Source of the DNA: Cudoniella acicularis
Lineage: Eukaryota > Ascomycota > Leotiomycetes > Helotiales > Helotiaceae
Reading direction: 5' to 3'
DNA length: 15,282 nucleotides
Assembly: GCA_013054445.1 (NCBI GenBank)
Contig: JAAMPI010001376.1
Coordinates: 1 to 15,282 of the forward strand
Position 1 is the first letter of the stretch. Each line of letters starts with the position of its first letter. The position numbers and the translations under genes are program-made. The notes beneath the pieces were generated by a model. The model worked only from the letters and a program-made list of their open reading frames with translations, did no database searches and was not told the DNA's origin. Below are positions 8,013 to 15,282 of this stretch, piece after piece.

Positions 8013-10061
8013 TCAATTACGACCCCGCTCCCAACGGCTCGGCAAATAATTCGGAAACATCTCAGGCTCGTTGACATTCCAGTTGATCTTCTCATCGCAC
8101 CGGGAAAGCTCCAAGTCAATGCTGTAACCAACATTTTCATCCGCACCAAACTCAAACAAACGCTTTCGCGCCTCCCTAATCTGCAAATACTGCTCATCCA
8201 TATCATCCACCGCATGTCTGAAACTCTCCGTGAACAGAGCAATCTTCCTCCTACGCTCAGCATCGAAAGGCTCCTGATTCGGCTCATCCTCCAACATATC
8301 GTTCAAGCGTCGAAGCAGAACCTCCCTATGTTTGTTGGCATAGCAGTGGTCGAAAGTGCGTTGCACTTGCCGGATGTTGATGCGAGTGCCATGCGGAACG
8401 TCTCGTGTGAATGCCGCAGCGTAATCTTCGAGGAGGACCATGGCTTCGACGAAATGTTTGTCGAAAAGAGTTTGTTGGCCGCGGTGCAACCGGCCTTGGT
8501 GTGTTTCGAATGGTTCTTTGGAGTTTGAATCGAAGAGGTGGTTTTCGATTTTGTGGGCCTTGATGAATGCGGTGAGTTTGGAGGCTGCTTCTGCGATGCG
8601 TTGGTATTGTGGCTCCAGGTATTCAAGGGCTTTGCGTCGGGCTTCCAGAAAACCGATGGACTTTAAGTCGGAACTGTGTTTAATTGCGAGATGAATGCCA
8701 GCTTCAACGGGATGTTGAGGTTTAGTGGTGAAGGGGTTGGGGGCTTTGTTTGTTGAACTGCCATTTGCGTAAGTTCGTCGTGGGGGACGGCTTGAACGAT
8801 TCATATCCCTGTATTCTCGTTTGCTCATGATATCGAAATAGCTTGGCGCCATTTCTGATCGGAATTGCTCATGTCTTTCGAAAGATTGGGCGTAAGCAAC
8901 AAGTCTCTCGCACATTCGGAAGACAGGTTGTACCGACGATTCCTTCTTTACCACTTTTAGCTCTTTCTTTATAGCGGTAAGCGTCTTTGAGGAGATTTTC
9001 GCGCCTTCTTGCTGTTGGTTTGCCGGCATTTGGCTGTGCTTCAGACGGGCAACTTCAAAATTGACGTTTCTGAGTATTTTCAACGGCTGCAGCATTTGCT
9101 TGAAGGCAACACGGCATTCTTCATGGCCAGATAATGGTTGAGGACTATGCAATAATAGTTGCAATTGGCGAGGAGGATTGTCGGATATAGCTCGTGCAAA
9201 GAGAACAACTCTGAGACGCTGCAAAGAGGGATCTCTCCTTGAGGCGACGACAATGCTCCACTTGCGCACTTTTTTGACAGCGGCGTTCTTCTGGATAGGG
9301 TAATAGGCCTCTTGTTCATACCCACAGAAAGGATTATTGCGAGTCCAGGCGATTGGATTTCTTAACACAGGTGATTGAACGTATGTTGCCACTGCGAAGT
9401 CGATAATAAATGTGTTTTTGCCATACAAAATTGCTTCGCTCTCTTTGTGAATCTGGTGACAAGTCCTCATAATCGACGTCGATAACTCGAAAGGCACTTC
9501 ACGAGGTCCCATTGCTTTGCCCCAGAACATCAAGATCTCGGCGCGTGACAGGGCGGGGTTAACCAAAAGGAGCTCATAAATCATATTCCGGACCTCAATC
9601 GGGATTAAGTTCAAGAAATAGCACCTATCATCATTTGCAAGCGTCTTCAGTGCAAGCTGAAAGAGTGCTTGCAATCCCGCCTCTCGTCGTACCGCCTCCA
9701 CCAGTTGCGTGTGAAGCTGTGCGATCTCCTCCGCTGGCGACATCGTCTTCGACAGTTGGTTGTTCTCGTGGTGGTTTGCGGGTTCGGATATACTTTGGTG
9801 TGCTTGATGTACGATCTCCCCAGCTGACGAGATCATCCTCAATAGTTGGTTGCTCACGTGTTGCGGAAGGGGTTCGGAGATGCTTTGGTGTGCTTGATCT
9901 GCGATCTCCTCAGCAGGCGACATCATCTTCGATGCTTGGTTGTTCTCGTGTTGGTTTGAAGATTCCGCCATACTTTCCTGTGCTGAGTGCGCGATCTCCT
10001 CCGCTGGCGACATTGTCTTTGGCGGTGGGCCACTCTCGTGTTGGGGTAGAGGGTCAGACAT
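8013..10061 (-). CDS. EXR/F-box-like protein of unknown function, paralogue A
   Basis: Single-exon protein of 682 residues from the ATG at 10061; an in-frame ATG at 10118 would add 19 residues. I prefer 10061 because the sequence there (CAAGCCATGTCTGA) matches the start region of paralogue B (CAAG/CATGTCTAA after splicing). Residues 1-119 consist of four 30-residue repeats. Next comes a short amphipathic stretch (EEIAQLHTQLVEAVRR) and a conserved fungal N-terminal motif, FLNLIPIEVRNMIYELLL (about 149-167), followed by ILYGKNTF near 212, as in 2EXR and F-box-like proteins. The remaining ~450 residues are helical with conserved blocks shared with paralogue B: CERLVAYAQSFER, HPVEA, LEYLEPQYQ, LLEDYAAAFTRD and the C-terminal IDLELSRCDEKINW. 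No signal peptide, membrane helix or catalytic motif seen. If the N-terminal motif acts as in F-box proteins it might recruit a ubiquitin ligase, but this is conjecture. Confidence 0.88.
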   Translation of the reverse strand: MSDPLPQHESGPPPKTMSPAEEIAHSAQESMAESSNQHENNQASKMMSPAEEIADQAHQSISEPLPQHVSNQLLRMISSAGEIVHQAHQSISEPANHHENNQLSKTMSPAEEIAQLHTQLVEAVRREAGLQALFQLALKTLANDDRCYFLNLIPIEVRNMIYELLLVNPALSRAEILMFWGKAMGPREVPFELSTSIMRTCHQIHKESEAILYGKNTFIIDFAVATYVQSPVLRNPIAWTRNNPFCGYEQEAYYPIQKNAAVKKVRKWSIVVASRRDPSLQRLRVVLFARAISDNPPRQLQLLLHSPQPLSGHEECRVAFKQMLQPLKILRNVNFEVARLKHSQMPANQQQEGAKISSKTLTAIKKELKVVKKESSVQPVFRMCERLVAYAQSFERHEQFRSEMAPSYFDIMSKREYRDMNRSSRPPRRTYANGSSTNKAPNPFTTKPQHPVEAGIHLAIKHSSDLKSIGFLEARRKALEYLEPQYQRIAEAASKLTAFIKAHKIENHLFDSNSKEPFETHQGRLHRGQQTLFDKHFVEAMVLLEDYAAAFTRDVPHGTRINIRQVQRTFDHCYANKHREVLLRRLNDMLEDEPNQEPFDAERRRKIALFTESFRHAVDDMDEQYLQIREARKRLFEFGADENVGYSIDLELSRCDEKINWNVNEPEMFPNYLPSRWERGRN

Positions 10062-10064
10062 GGC
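9705..10064 (-). repeat. Four tandem 90-bp coding repeats at the start of paralogue A
   Basis: Units at 9975-10064, 9885-9974, 9795-9884 and 9705-9794 have an exact 90-bp period; for example GCGATCTCCT recurs at 9721, 9901 and 9991, with ACGATCTCCC at 9811. Each encodes 30 residues of the pattern S-x-S/A-E-P-x-x-Q-H followed by MSPAEEIA. The third unit is the most diverged (MISSAGEIV). Paralogue B has only one equivalent (EEIAQLRAQL), so the array arose by expansion after or alongside the duplication. Confidence 0.9.
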
Positions 10065-10367
10065 TTGTGTGTTGAATGTGCGGCGAGGCGGATTTGGATT
10101 CTCTGCGACCAAGCGCAAGGTAGGAAGAGCCGCCGGTGGAAGATGTGGCAGGGGTAGAGGTCAAGGTCGAGGTCAACCTTGAAATCGAAAATGAGAAATG
10201 AAAAATTCCAAGATCGCGCCAAGCAGTCAGGCTTTTAATAAAAATTTCGCGAGGGCAGCGAGGGCGCTAGCCTGTTTGGACGCAGGAGGTTAATTGCATG
10301 GCTTTGTGTTGGAAGGCAAGCGTCGGGGCGAATCTGATTTCGAAAGGCTGCGGAGGTTAGCAGGCTT

Positions 10368-10391
10368 CACTCTCCTTTTCGCCTCGCTTAA
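10368..10391. repeat. 24-bp motif, copy 1 (upstream of paralogue A)
   Basis: Matches 13981-14004 in 22 of 24 positions, both differences being C/T transitions; the core is CTTTTCGYCTCGCTTAA. It lies 307 bp upstream of the preferred start of paralogue A. Same orientation relative to the gene as copy 2. Confidence 0.6.
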
Positions 10392-10428
10392 GGCAGATCA
10401 GCAACAGGATTTGTAAAATTCGGGATAG

Positions 10429-10450
10429 TATATATGTATATATATATATT
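10429..10450. repeat. TA dinucleotide microsatellite
   Basis: About 22 bp of nearly pure TA repeats with one G interruption. Length is likely variable between strains. Confidence 0.8.
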
Positions 10451-10868
10451 TGGGGTCGTGTTATTTAGAATAAAAGAGAAAGTAAATAAAGGTTTGGAAG
10501 TGTGTCGTAATTGTTTCGTAGAAAAATAAAGCGCTTGTTTCTTGGAGTGCTGAGAAAGAAAGGGGGATGGAAGTGGCAAGGGAGTTGGAGGGGGAGTTCG
10601 GGATGTATTTGTGATGACTTGGAAAATATAAACGAGAGGGTAGATGTGATAGGCTGCAAATGTGGCTTTTTGATATGCAGGGGCTTTTCATTGATTGCTC
10701 GTGGATAATACGTACACTATGCAAGAGACTCTTCTCATATCCTAATTCCTCGATGGAATGCGAAGGAAGGACAAAATGCAGGTCTATATATTGGCCGGTA
10801 TTTCTGCCACAGAATGTTCCAGTGATGTCAACGTACTGGTAGAAGAATGGGGCGAGAGTCTTTGACCT

Positions 10869-12845
10869 TCAGTTTCTCACCCTGAATCTGTTTCTCACCT
10901 CCTCAGCCTCCTCCAGAAACTTTCCCATTGTCTTTAGTTGCCACGCTTCGGCTGCCGTCAGAGGTCCGGTTTTCGGCTCCAGAACTCCCCAATCAATCTT
11001 CTCGTCACAACGGCTAAGTTCCAAGTCAATCTTGCCATGAATGTCATCTTCGTACATATCATTCATGAAAAGGGCTTTTCTCGCCGCCCGAATCGCAAGA
11101 TACTGCCTATCCATATCATCCACGGCAACCTTGAAGTTTTGAATAAACTCAATAACCTTCTCTCCGTATATGCCGGTCTCTGAAATTCTCATACGGGTTC
11201 GGTGCTTTTTCTTTACCACGCGCGACGTCTTGTACGTTGAGATCTCGTCCAACAACTTGATCAAGCGCTTCATCAACGATTCTCTGGGGAGAGTGCTATA
11301 TGCAAGATCGAAAAGGCGTTGAGATGCACGAATGGCATCGCGACTTCCAGCCGGCATGTCCCGCTTGAAAGATGCCGCGTACTCTTCCAGGAGGAGCATA
11401 GCACTGCCAAGGTTGTAGTTGCGTGACGATGCTACATCTGAAGCCTTGAAATCCGGGTCGAAGCTGCAATTGCGAGCCTTGTTCTCTTTAATGAAGATGG
11501 AGATGTTCGAGGCACATCTTACAATGCTTTGATACTGTGGCTCCAAGTATTCTAACACTTGCCAGCGTGCTTCTTGGAATAGGTGCGGAGAAGAACCATC
11601 ACTGCATATGATAGTGCTTTTGATAGCCGCTTCGACCGGGTGCTCTTTGAAAACGTCGGTGAAGAGGCACGGTAAGCCGGCGTATGTATTAACCAAATTG
11701 TGGCCAGGGCGACTATCAGATTTGCTGCCTAAGCCCAAGTGGTTCCACATGCAGGCTGCGTAGTTTGGCGCCATCTCCTTTCTCACTTCTTCATTCCTCT
11801 CGAATGTTTGGGCGTAGCCGATGAGATTCTCGCACATCTTGAAGTACGCAAGAGGTTGAATTGCATTTTCCATCATGATATGCTTCACTGCCGTTCTCGC
11901 AGCGACGAGTGCACTTTTTGAGACTTCATACATCTGCGTCTTTTTATTGTCGTCCATGAAGTTATTGTATTCACGATCCCCATCTCCCTTGTCCTTTCGA
12001 AGCTCCATCTGTTGGTCCACCTTCAGAGCGATAATATCCACTTTGGGAATATTGCTGATAAGACATAGAGGCTGTAGGATCTGCCTGAAAGCTTCGAATT
12101 GACGGCTCTCGTAAATCGCAGATTCTGCCATCCCTGCCAATTCTGCTAGCAGCGATGATTCTGGCACTAAGGCCAATTGTAATGATCGTGGAGGGTTGTC
12201 ACAAATGGCACGGGCAAAGAGAGTCAGTTTAGGGTCTGACACTGTTTCCGATTTTGGAGGCAGACTGGCGGTTGAGATGACGACCTTCCAATTTCGCACC
12301 CTTTTCACGGCAGCGAGTTGCTGAAACACTTCCAGATCTCGATATCCACGGATCTCTCGAACAGTCATTGGACCCCGATTTACTGGTGTTCGGATAGGGC
12401 CTAGCTCTGATGTACGAGAGAGATCAACAATGAAGGTGTTCTTGCCATAAAATATAGTCGAAGCTTCCCTGTAGGTCTGGTGGCTAGTTCTTAAAATGGA
12501 TGGTGACAAGTCGTACCGTGTGCGGGGAGCAGTGGCGTACTGCGATATTAAGCGTAGTATCCCAGTATGTGATAATTCTGTGTTGCATAAAAGTAACTCA
12601 TAAATCATGTTGCGAACTTCAACGGGAATGGTTTTAAGAAAGAAGCAGACGGCGTCCTTTTTGATCGACTTTGGTATAAGCTGGGGTTGCGGTTGGAGTT
12701 CTGCGAATTGGCGCTTGAGTTCCTCCAACTGAGCACGAAGCTGTGCGATCTCTTCATCTTTACTTCTCTCCACTTGTGATGTTGCTAGCGACTCTATGGG
12801 CTCTGGCCTCGGATCGGATTGGTGTTGATTCATTGATTTAGACAT
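10869..12845 (-). CDS. EXR/F-box-like protein of unknown function, paralogue B
   Basis: Single coding exon of 658 residues. The start MSKSMNQHQSDPRPEP resembles MSDPLPQHESGPPPKT of paralogue A; an in-frame stop lies just upstream once the putative leader intron is removed. A short charged coiled-coil-like segment (about 29-52, KDEEIAQLRAQLEELKRQF) precedes FLKTIPVEVRNMIYELLL (about 69-86) and IFYGKNTFIVDL (near 136-147). Downstream blocks match paralogue A: CENLIGYAQTFERNEE, HPVEAAI, LEYLEPQYQ, LLLEEYAASFKRDMP, DDMDRQYLAIRAAR and IDLELSRCDEKIDW. The C-terminus is longer and more charged than in A. Same strand and head-to-tail order as A, about 0.8 kb away, hence a tandem duplicate. No enzyme motif, signal peptide or membrane helix. 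Confidence 0.88.
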   Translation of the reverse strand: MSKSMNQHQSDPRPEPIESLATSQVERSKDEEIAQLRAQLEELKRQFAELQPQPQLIPKSIKKDAVCFFLKTIPVEVRNMIYELLLCNTELSHTGILRLISQYATAPRTRYDLSPSILRTSHQTYREASTIFYGKNTFIVDLSRTSELGPIRTPVNRGPMTVREIRGYRDLEVFQQLAAVKRVRNWKVVISTASLPPKSETVSDPKLTLFARAICDNPPRSLQLALVPESSLLAELAGMAESAIYESRQFEAFRQILQPLCLISNIPKVDIIALKVDQQMELRKDKGDGDREYNNFMDDNKKTQMYEVSKSALVAARTAVKHIMMENAIQPLAYFKMCENLIGYAQTFERNEEVRKEMAPNYAACMWNHLGLGSKSDSRPGHNLVNTYAGLPCLFTDVFKEHPVEAAIKSTIICSDGSSPHLFQEARWQVLEYLEPQYQSIVRCASNISIFIKENKARNCSFDPDFKASDVASSRNYNLGSAMLLLEEYAASFKRDMPAGSRDAIRASQRLFDLAYSTLPRESLMKRLIKLLDEISTYKTSRVVKKKHRTRMRISETGIYGEKVIEFIQNFKVAVDDMDRQYLAIRAARKALFMNDMYEDDIHGKIDLELSRCDEKIDWGVLEPKTGPLTAAEAWQLKTMGKFLEEAEEVRNRFRVRN

Positions 12846-12846
12846 G

Positions 12847-12894
12847 CTTTATACTTTGTCAGTTTTAGAACTTTAATAACAGATGATAACTGAC
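12847..12894 (-). other. Putative 5' UTR intron of paralogue B
   Basis: Minus-strand sequence shows donor AAG/GTCAGT, branch-like AACTGAC and acceptor AAAG one base before the start ATG, 48 bp in all. Splicing would place CAAG directly before CATGTCT, which matches the unspliced start region of paralogue A. The weak acceptor (AAAG) lowers confidence, although the transporter intron uses a similar one. Confidence 0.5.
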
Positions 12895-14220
12895 CTTGAT
12901 TCTCATGTTCAAATTTACATTCACGACCTCGCTGACGTTGACAGATGTTTGTAGATATGGCGTAAATATAGGGGAACTCTCTGAGGCACAGGAGGCTCAA
13001 CAGGATGCGCGACAAATATCTTGCTCGGTAGATATGTATAATTTGACAGTTTGTTCTTCCTCAGATGTCTGGCGTGCGCTGTGCAAGAGAGGGTTGTTGT
13101 AGTGGCAACACCCGAGGGCAAAGCAGAAGTTGAAGTTGTAGGATAGCTCGAGACAGATCGAGTCGAGGTTGGGATTGAGAAATATTCAAGTGTGGGCGCA
13201 AGAAGGCTATAAGCGACAAGGCTAGTCTTTGTAGGGAACCGCAGCCAATTAAATGTTGGACGCTTGGATGTCAAAGGAAGGAGGTGTACAGGTGAATACG
13301 AGAAGGGCAGGCAGAATATAAATATGAATCAAGTTTAACAAGTTCGTGAGAACTATAGCTAAACATCCCTTCTTTTGAAAATTTGAACATTAGTTTCAAA
13401 TTTCTGAAAGATACTTAAATTTTATGCTGCTATATTGTTATTTGTCTGTTTGTCTGTGTTTATGAAAGGACCATGCAGTCGATGCGTCACGTGGCTTCTA
13501 GGTAGTTCCGGCTGCTGTAGGACGGCGTTTATATAGGCATAGAGTATTAGATTTGGCTATATTAGAAGCTGGTTATCCCTTCTACTGCCACCTGCATTGC
13601 ACTTAGGATGACCCATAATAACCTCCTAATAAAAACGCAACTAACACACAAAATAAAAGAATATACTGCTGAACTATAGTGCGAGCAAACTTCTTCATTT
13701 TACTTTGCGTCTCCTTTCTTTAAACCATCCCCCTTTGTACTACTATACGACTTTCGCGATGTATAATCAAGTGCAAGATAGGTGGCAGCGGAGGGGATAC
13801 CCACCTCCTCCTTCCTTCATACCAATCAATTTTGCTACATCGAAGTCAACCCACCCACTTTCCCCAACCATCATACTCTTTAGATAGTGCCCATTAGAGG
13901 GAGCGTGAGACAGCTTCGTAGCCACGCTTTGCTAGACTCTCCCTACGAGACCTTGCTGTTTTGCAGTGAACAGAGCGCTGCACTCCCCTTTTCGTCTCGC
14001 TTAAATCTAGCGTCCGAGCGGGCACTTTAGCTGCTTCGTGGACTCGAAGAAAAGAGTTACGTCAAAGGAGTATAAGTGTGATGACACAATTTAGAAAAAA
14101 ACCAAATGCTGCAGCTAGAGGCTGAGACATGTCACAGTACAACAATATTTCAATTCTCTAATTCATCTCCCCAGCGCGTGCACCACGACGCACGTCCATA
14201 AGAGAAGGCACCTCCCACCC
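12895..14220. other. Long intergenic region: 5' flank of paralogue B and 3' flank of the hydroxylase
   Basis: No gene is supported. The left part (to about 13330) should hold the leader and promoter of paralogue B; on the minus strand it has an open 117-codon frame at 13274-12921 with no recognisable similarity. 13440-13460 carries two TTTGTCTG units, TCACGTGG lies near 13487, and TATA-like AATATAAATATG near 13315. The 24-bp motif copy 2 is at 13981-14004. I found no tRNA or transposon termini. Confidence 0.45.
13981..14004. repeat. 24-bp motif, copy 2 (upstream of paralogue B)
   Basis: Near-identical to 10368-10391, same orientation, about 1.1 kb upstream of the start of paralogue B. Surrounding bases show little further similarity, apart from GCWKCACTC just before it. 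Confidence 0.6.
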
Positions 14221-15282
14221 TCAAAACGGTTCATTCTCAAAAGCCTCTTTAACTTCCTTGTAGGCATCGTACCCATAAAGCCACCTCTGAACCCTCGGAC
14301 ACTGCCACCTACTCGGAAAATCACCTTGGGGATCACTAAACTTGACCCCGCTACCGTCTACCCTCCAAGCCTCCTCAAATATCTGATCCCGTTTAATTTG
14401 CCCTCCCCATCAACCATATGAAAATCCCCCCTTTGCTTAAATGTCTCTTTTTGGATATCCTCCCCCCTTTTCTTTCGCAAACTCTGGTATATCTTCGCTA
14501 CCTTGGGTAATTGCTCCTCTTTTTTAGAAAGAGTGACATTGCCGAGGAGATAACCAAGCACGGCTCCATCTTCCAGACTAGAATTTGCGCCCTGGGCTAA
14601 ATAAGGAAGCATAGGATGACAGCAATCGCCGATCATGATAAAACTCCCCTCTTTATTAGCCCATTCGGGGAGCTGTTCAAGCCACATCAACTTCCACTTC
14701 GCCACACTCTTCACCTGATTCAAAAACTTGACCAAAATCGGATCCCAGCCCTCAAACAATCCCTTCATCTCATCTAAATCACCTTCTGTTTTCGTAATAC
14801 TCTCAGGCAGGTTATCAGGACATAGAAGTACGATATTGTATACGGCACCTGCGCGCATCGTGTACGCAACGACGTGTGTTTCGGGTCCAACCCAAAAATT
14901 AACATGTGCTTGTTCTATGAATTGTTTTAGTTCGGGGGCGTCGGGTCCAGAGAGTTCGGAGGTGTTGATTACGATTCTGTAGGCCAGGTCGCCAGTAAGA
15001 ATTGCGGGGCTAGGTTTTCCTAGGAATTGTGCGCGGGTGGTGCTCCAGAGGCCGTCGGCGCAGATTACGACATCGCCGGAAACGGTCTCGCCGCCTTCGA
15101 TGGTTACGATAGAGTTGCTAAAATCGACGGAAATAACTCTGGAGGAGAGACGGAAGGTAACGCCGAGTTCAGTGCAGCGGGTGGCCATGGCGCGTTGGAG
15201 GTCCACGCGGTGCATTCCCCAAAAGGGTGCTGGGTAGCGGGAGAGAATCTGGGATTGGAAGGAGGGCGTTGAGGAGAGAAGT
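14221..15282 (-). CDS. FAD-dependent aromatic monooxygenase (salicylate-hydroxylase-like), 5' end outside window, frameshifted
   Basis: Class A flavoprotein monooxygenase, which uses NAD(P)H and O2 to hydroxylate a phenolic or related ring, probably cytosolic. The reading frame is open to the right edge (…RYPAPFWGMHRVDLQRAM), so the first ~80 residues with the GxGxxG nucleotide-binding motif lie outside. Visible are the conserved HRxDLQ helix, the DG motif region ADGLWSTTR and the second FAD motif GDCCHPMLPYLAQGA followed by SLEDGAVLG. The frame runs to a stop at 14358, but family-like sequence continues in another frame (KRDQIFEEAWRVDG, FPSRWQCP, WLYGYDAYKEV) to TGA at 14223-14221. One base missing in the G-rich run at 14400-14408 reconciles the two; with it the partial product is 353 residues. 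Substrate cannot be told from sequence. A neighbouring gene to the right may give context. Confidence 0.85.

Larger units (their letters stand above)
10062..10868 (-). promoter_or_regulatory. Intergenic region: promoter of paralogue A and 3' flank of paralogue B
   Basis: About 800 bp without a credible gene. It contains three tandem hexamers AGGTCR at 10158-10175, a 24-bp motif at 10368-10391 that recurs upstream of paralogue B, and a TA microsatellite at 10429-10450. Short ORFs here show no protein character. Confidence 0.5.

Noticed and set aside
10118..10118. Upstream ATG at 10118 as the start of paralogue A
   Set aside because: It adds 19 residues absent from paralogue B, whose start region aligns with the ATG at 10061; not excluded entirely.
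12921..13274. 117-codon minus-strand ORF upstream of paralogue B
   Set aside because: Ser/Thr-rich without similarity, overlaps the expected leader of paralogue B and has no counterpart upstream of paralogue A.
6170..13494. CACGTG at 6170 and near 13488 as terminal repeats of one large element
   Set aside because: Only about eight bases are shared and the flanks do not match; the interval contains several unrelated genes.
13880..14045. Possible tRNA or tRNA-derived SINE (AGTGCCC ... GGGCACT ends)
   Set aside because: The 7-bp inverted ends are about 130 bp apart, and I could not find A-box and B-box sequences or a cloverleaf.
14358..14420. Intron instead of a frameshift at the end of the monooxygenase
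   Set aside because: The only nearby donor (GTTGAT) is poor, the resulting phase is wrong, and the region itself encodes family-like residues (DQIFEEAW).

Overview
This window looks like nuclear DNA of a filamentous ascomycete (Pezizomycotina, possibly Leotiomycetes; the class is a guess). The evidence is short introns of 46 to 72 bp with GT-AG ends and RCTAAC-type branch points, long intergenic stretches, recognisable fungal families (a Zrg17-like zinc transporter subunit, 2EXR/F-box-like proteins, an ankyrin protein with a fungal NLR-type N-terminus, a salicylate-hydroxylase-like flavoprotein), and an AT-rich block depleted in CpA/TpG, as repeat-induced point mutation (RIP) leaves behind.

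Layout. 440-1925 (-): Zrg17-like cation diffusion facilitator, with one 69-bp in-frame intron and an apparent one-base frameshift in a G8 run. 1926-3067: divergent intergenic region. 3068-4168 (+): fungal two-helix membrane protein of unknown role. 4169-4524: promoter with repeated GATTTG motifs and a TATA box. 4525-5689 (+): two-exon 2EXR-like protein with a NAGNAG acceptor. 5690-6494: gene-free, with a G12 tract and an AT-rich RIP-like block. 6495-7741 (-): decayed ankyrin/NLR-type pseudogene, reconstructed as three exons with three in-frame stops and a splice-junction frameshift. 8013-10061 (-) and 10869-12845 (-): tandem paralogues of an unknown EXR/F-box-like family; the first carries four 30-residue N-terminal repeats. 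12846-14220: mostly the 5' flank of the second paralogue, with a motif shared with the 5' flank of the first. 14221 to the right edge (-): FAD-dependent aromatic hydroxylase, 5'-truncated by the window, with a one-base frameshift near its C-terminus.

The left part is housekeeping-like (zinc homeostasis, conserved membrane protein). From about 4.2 kb onward it looks like an accessory region: 2EXR-like genes, a tandem duplication, an immune-receptor-like pseudogene and RIP-like sequence. I see no operon-like logic and no secondary-metabolite cluster. Two of the three frameshifts lie in G/C-rich runs of otherwise intact genes, so assembly error has to be excluded before calling those genes broken.
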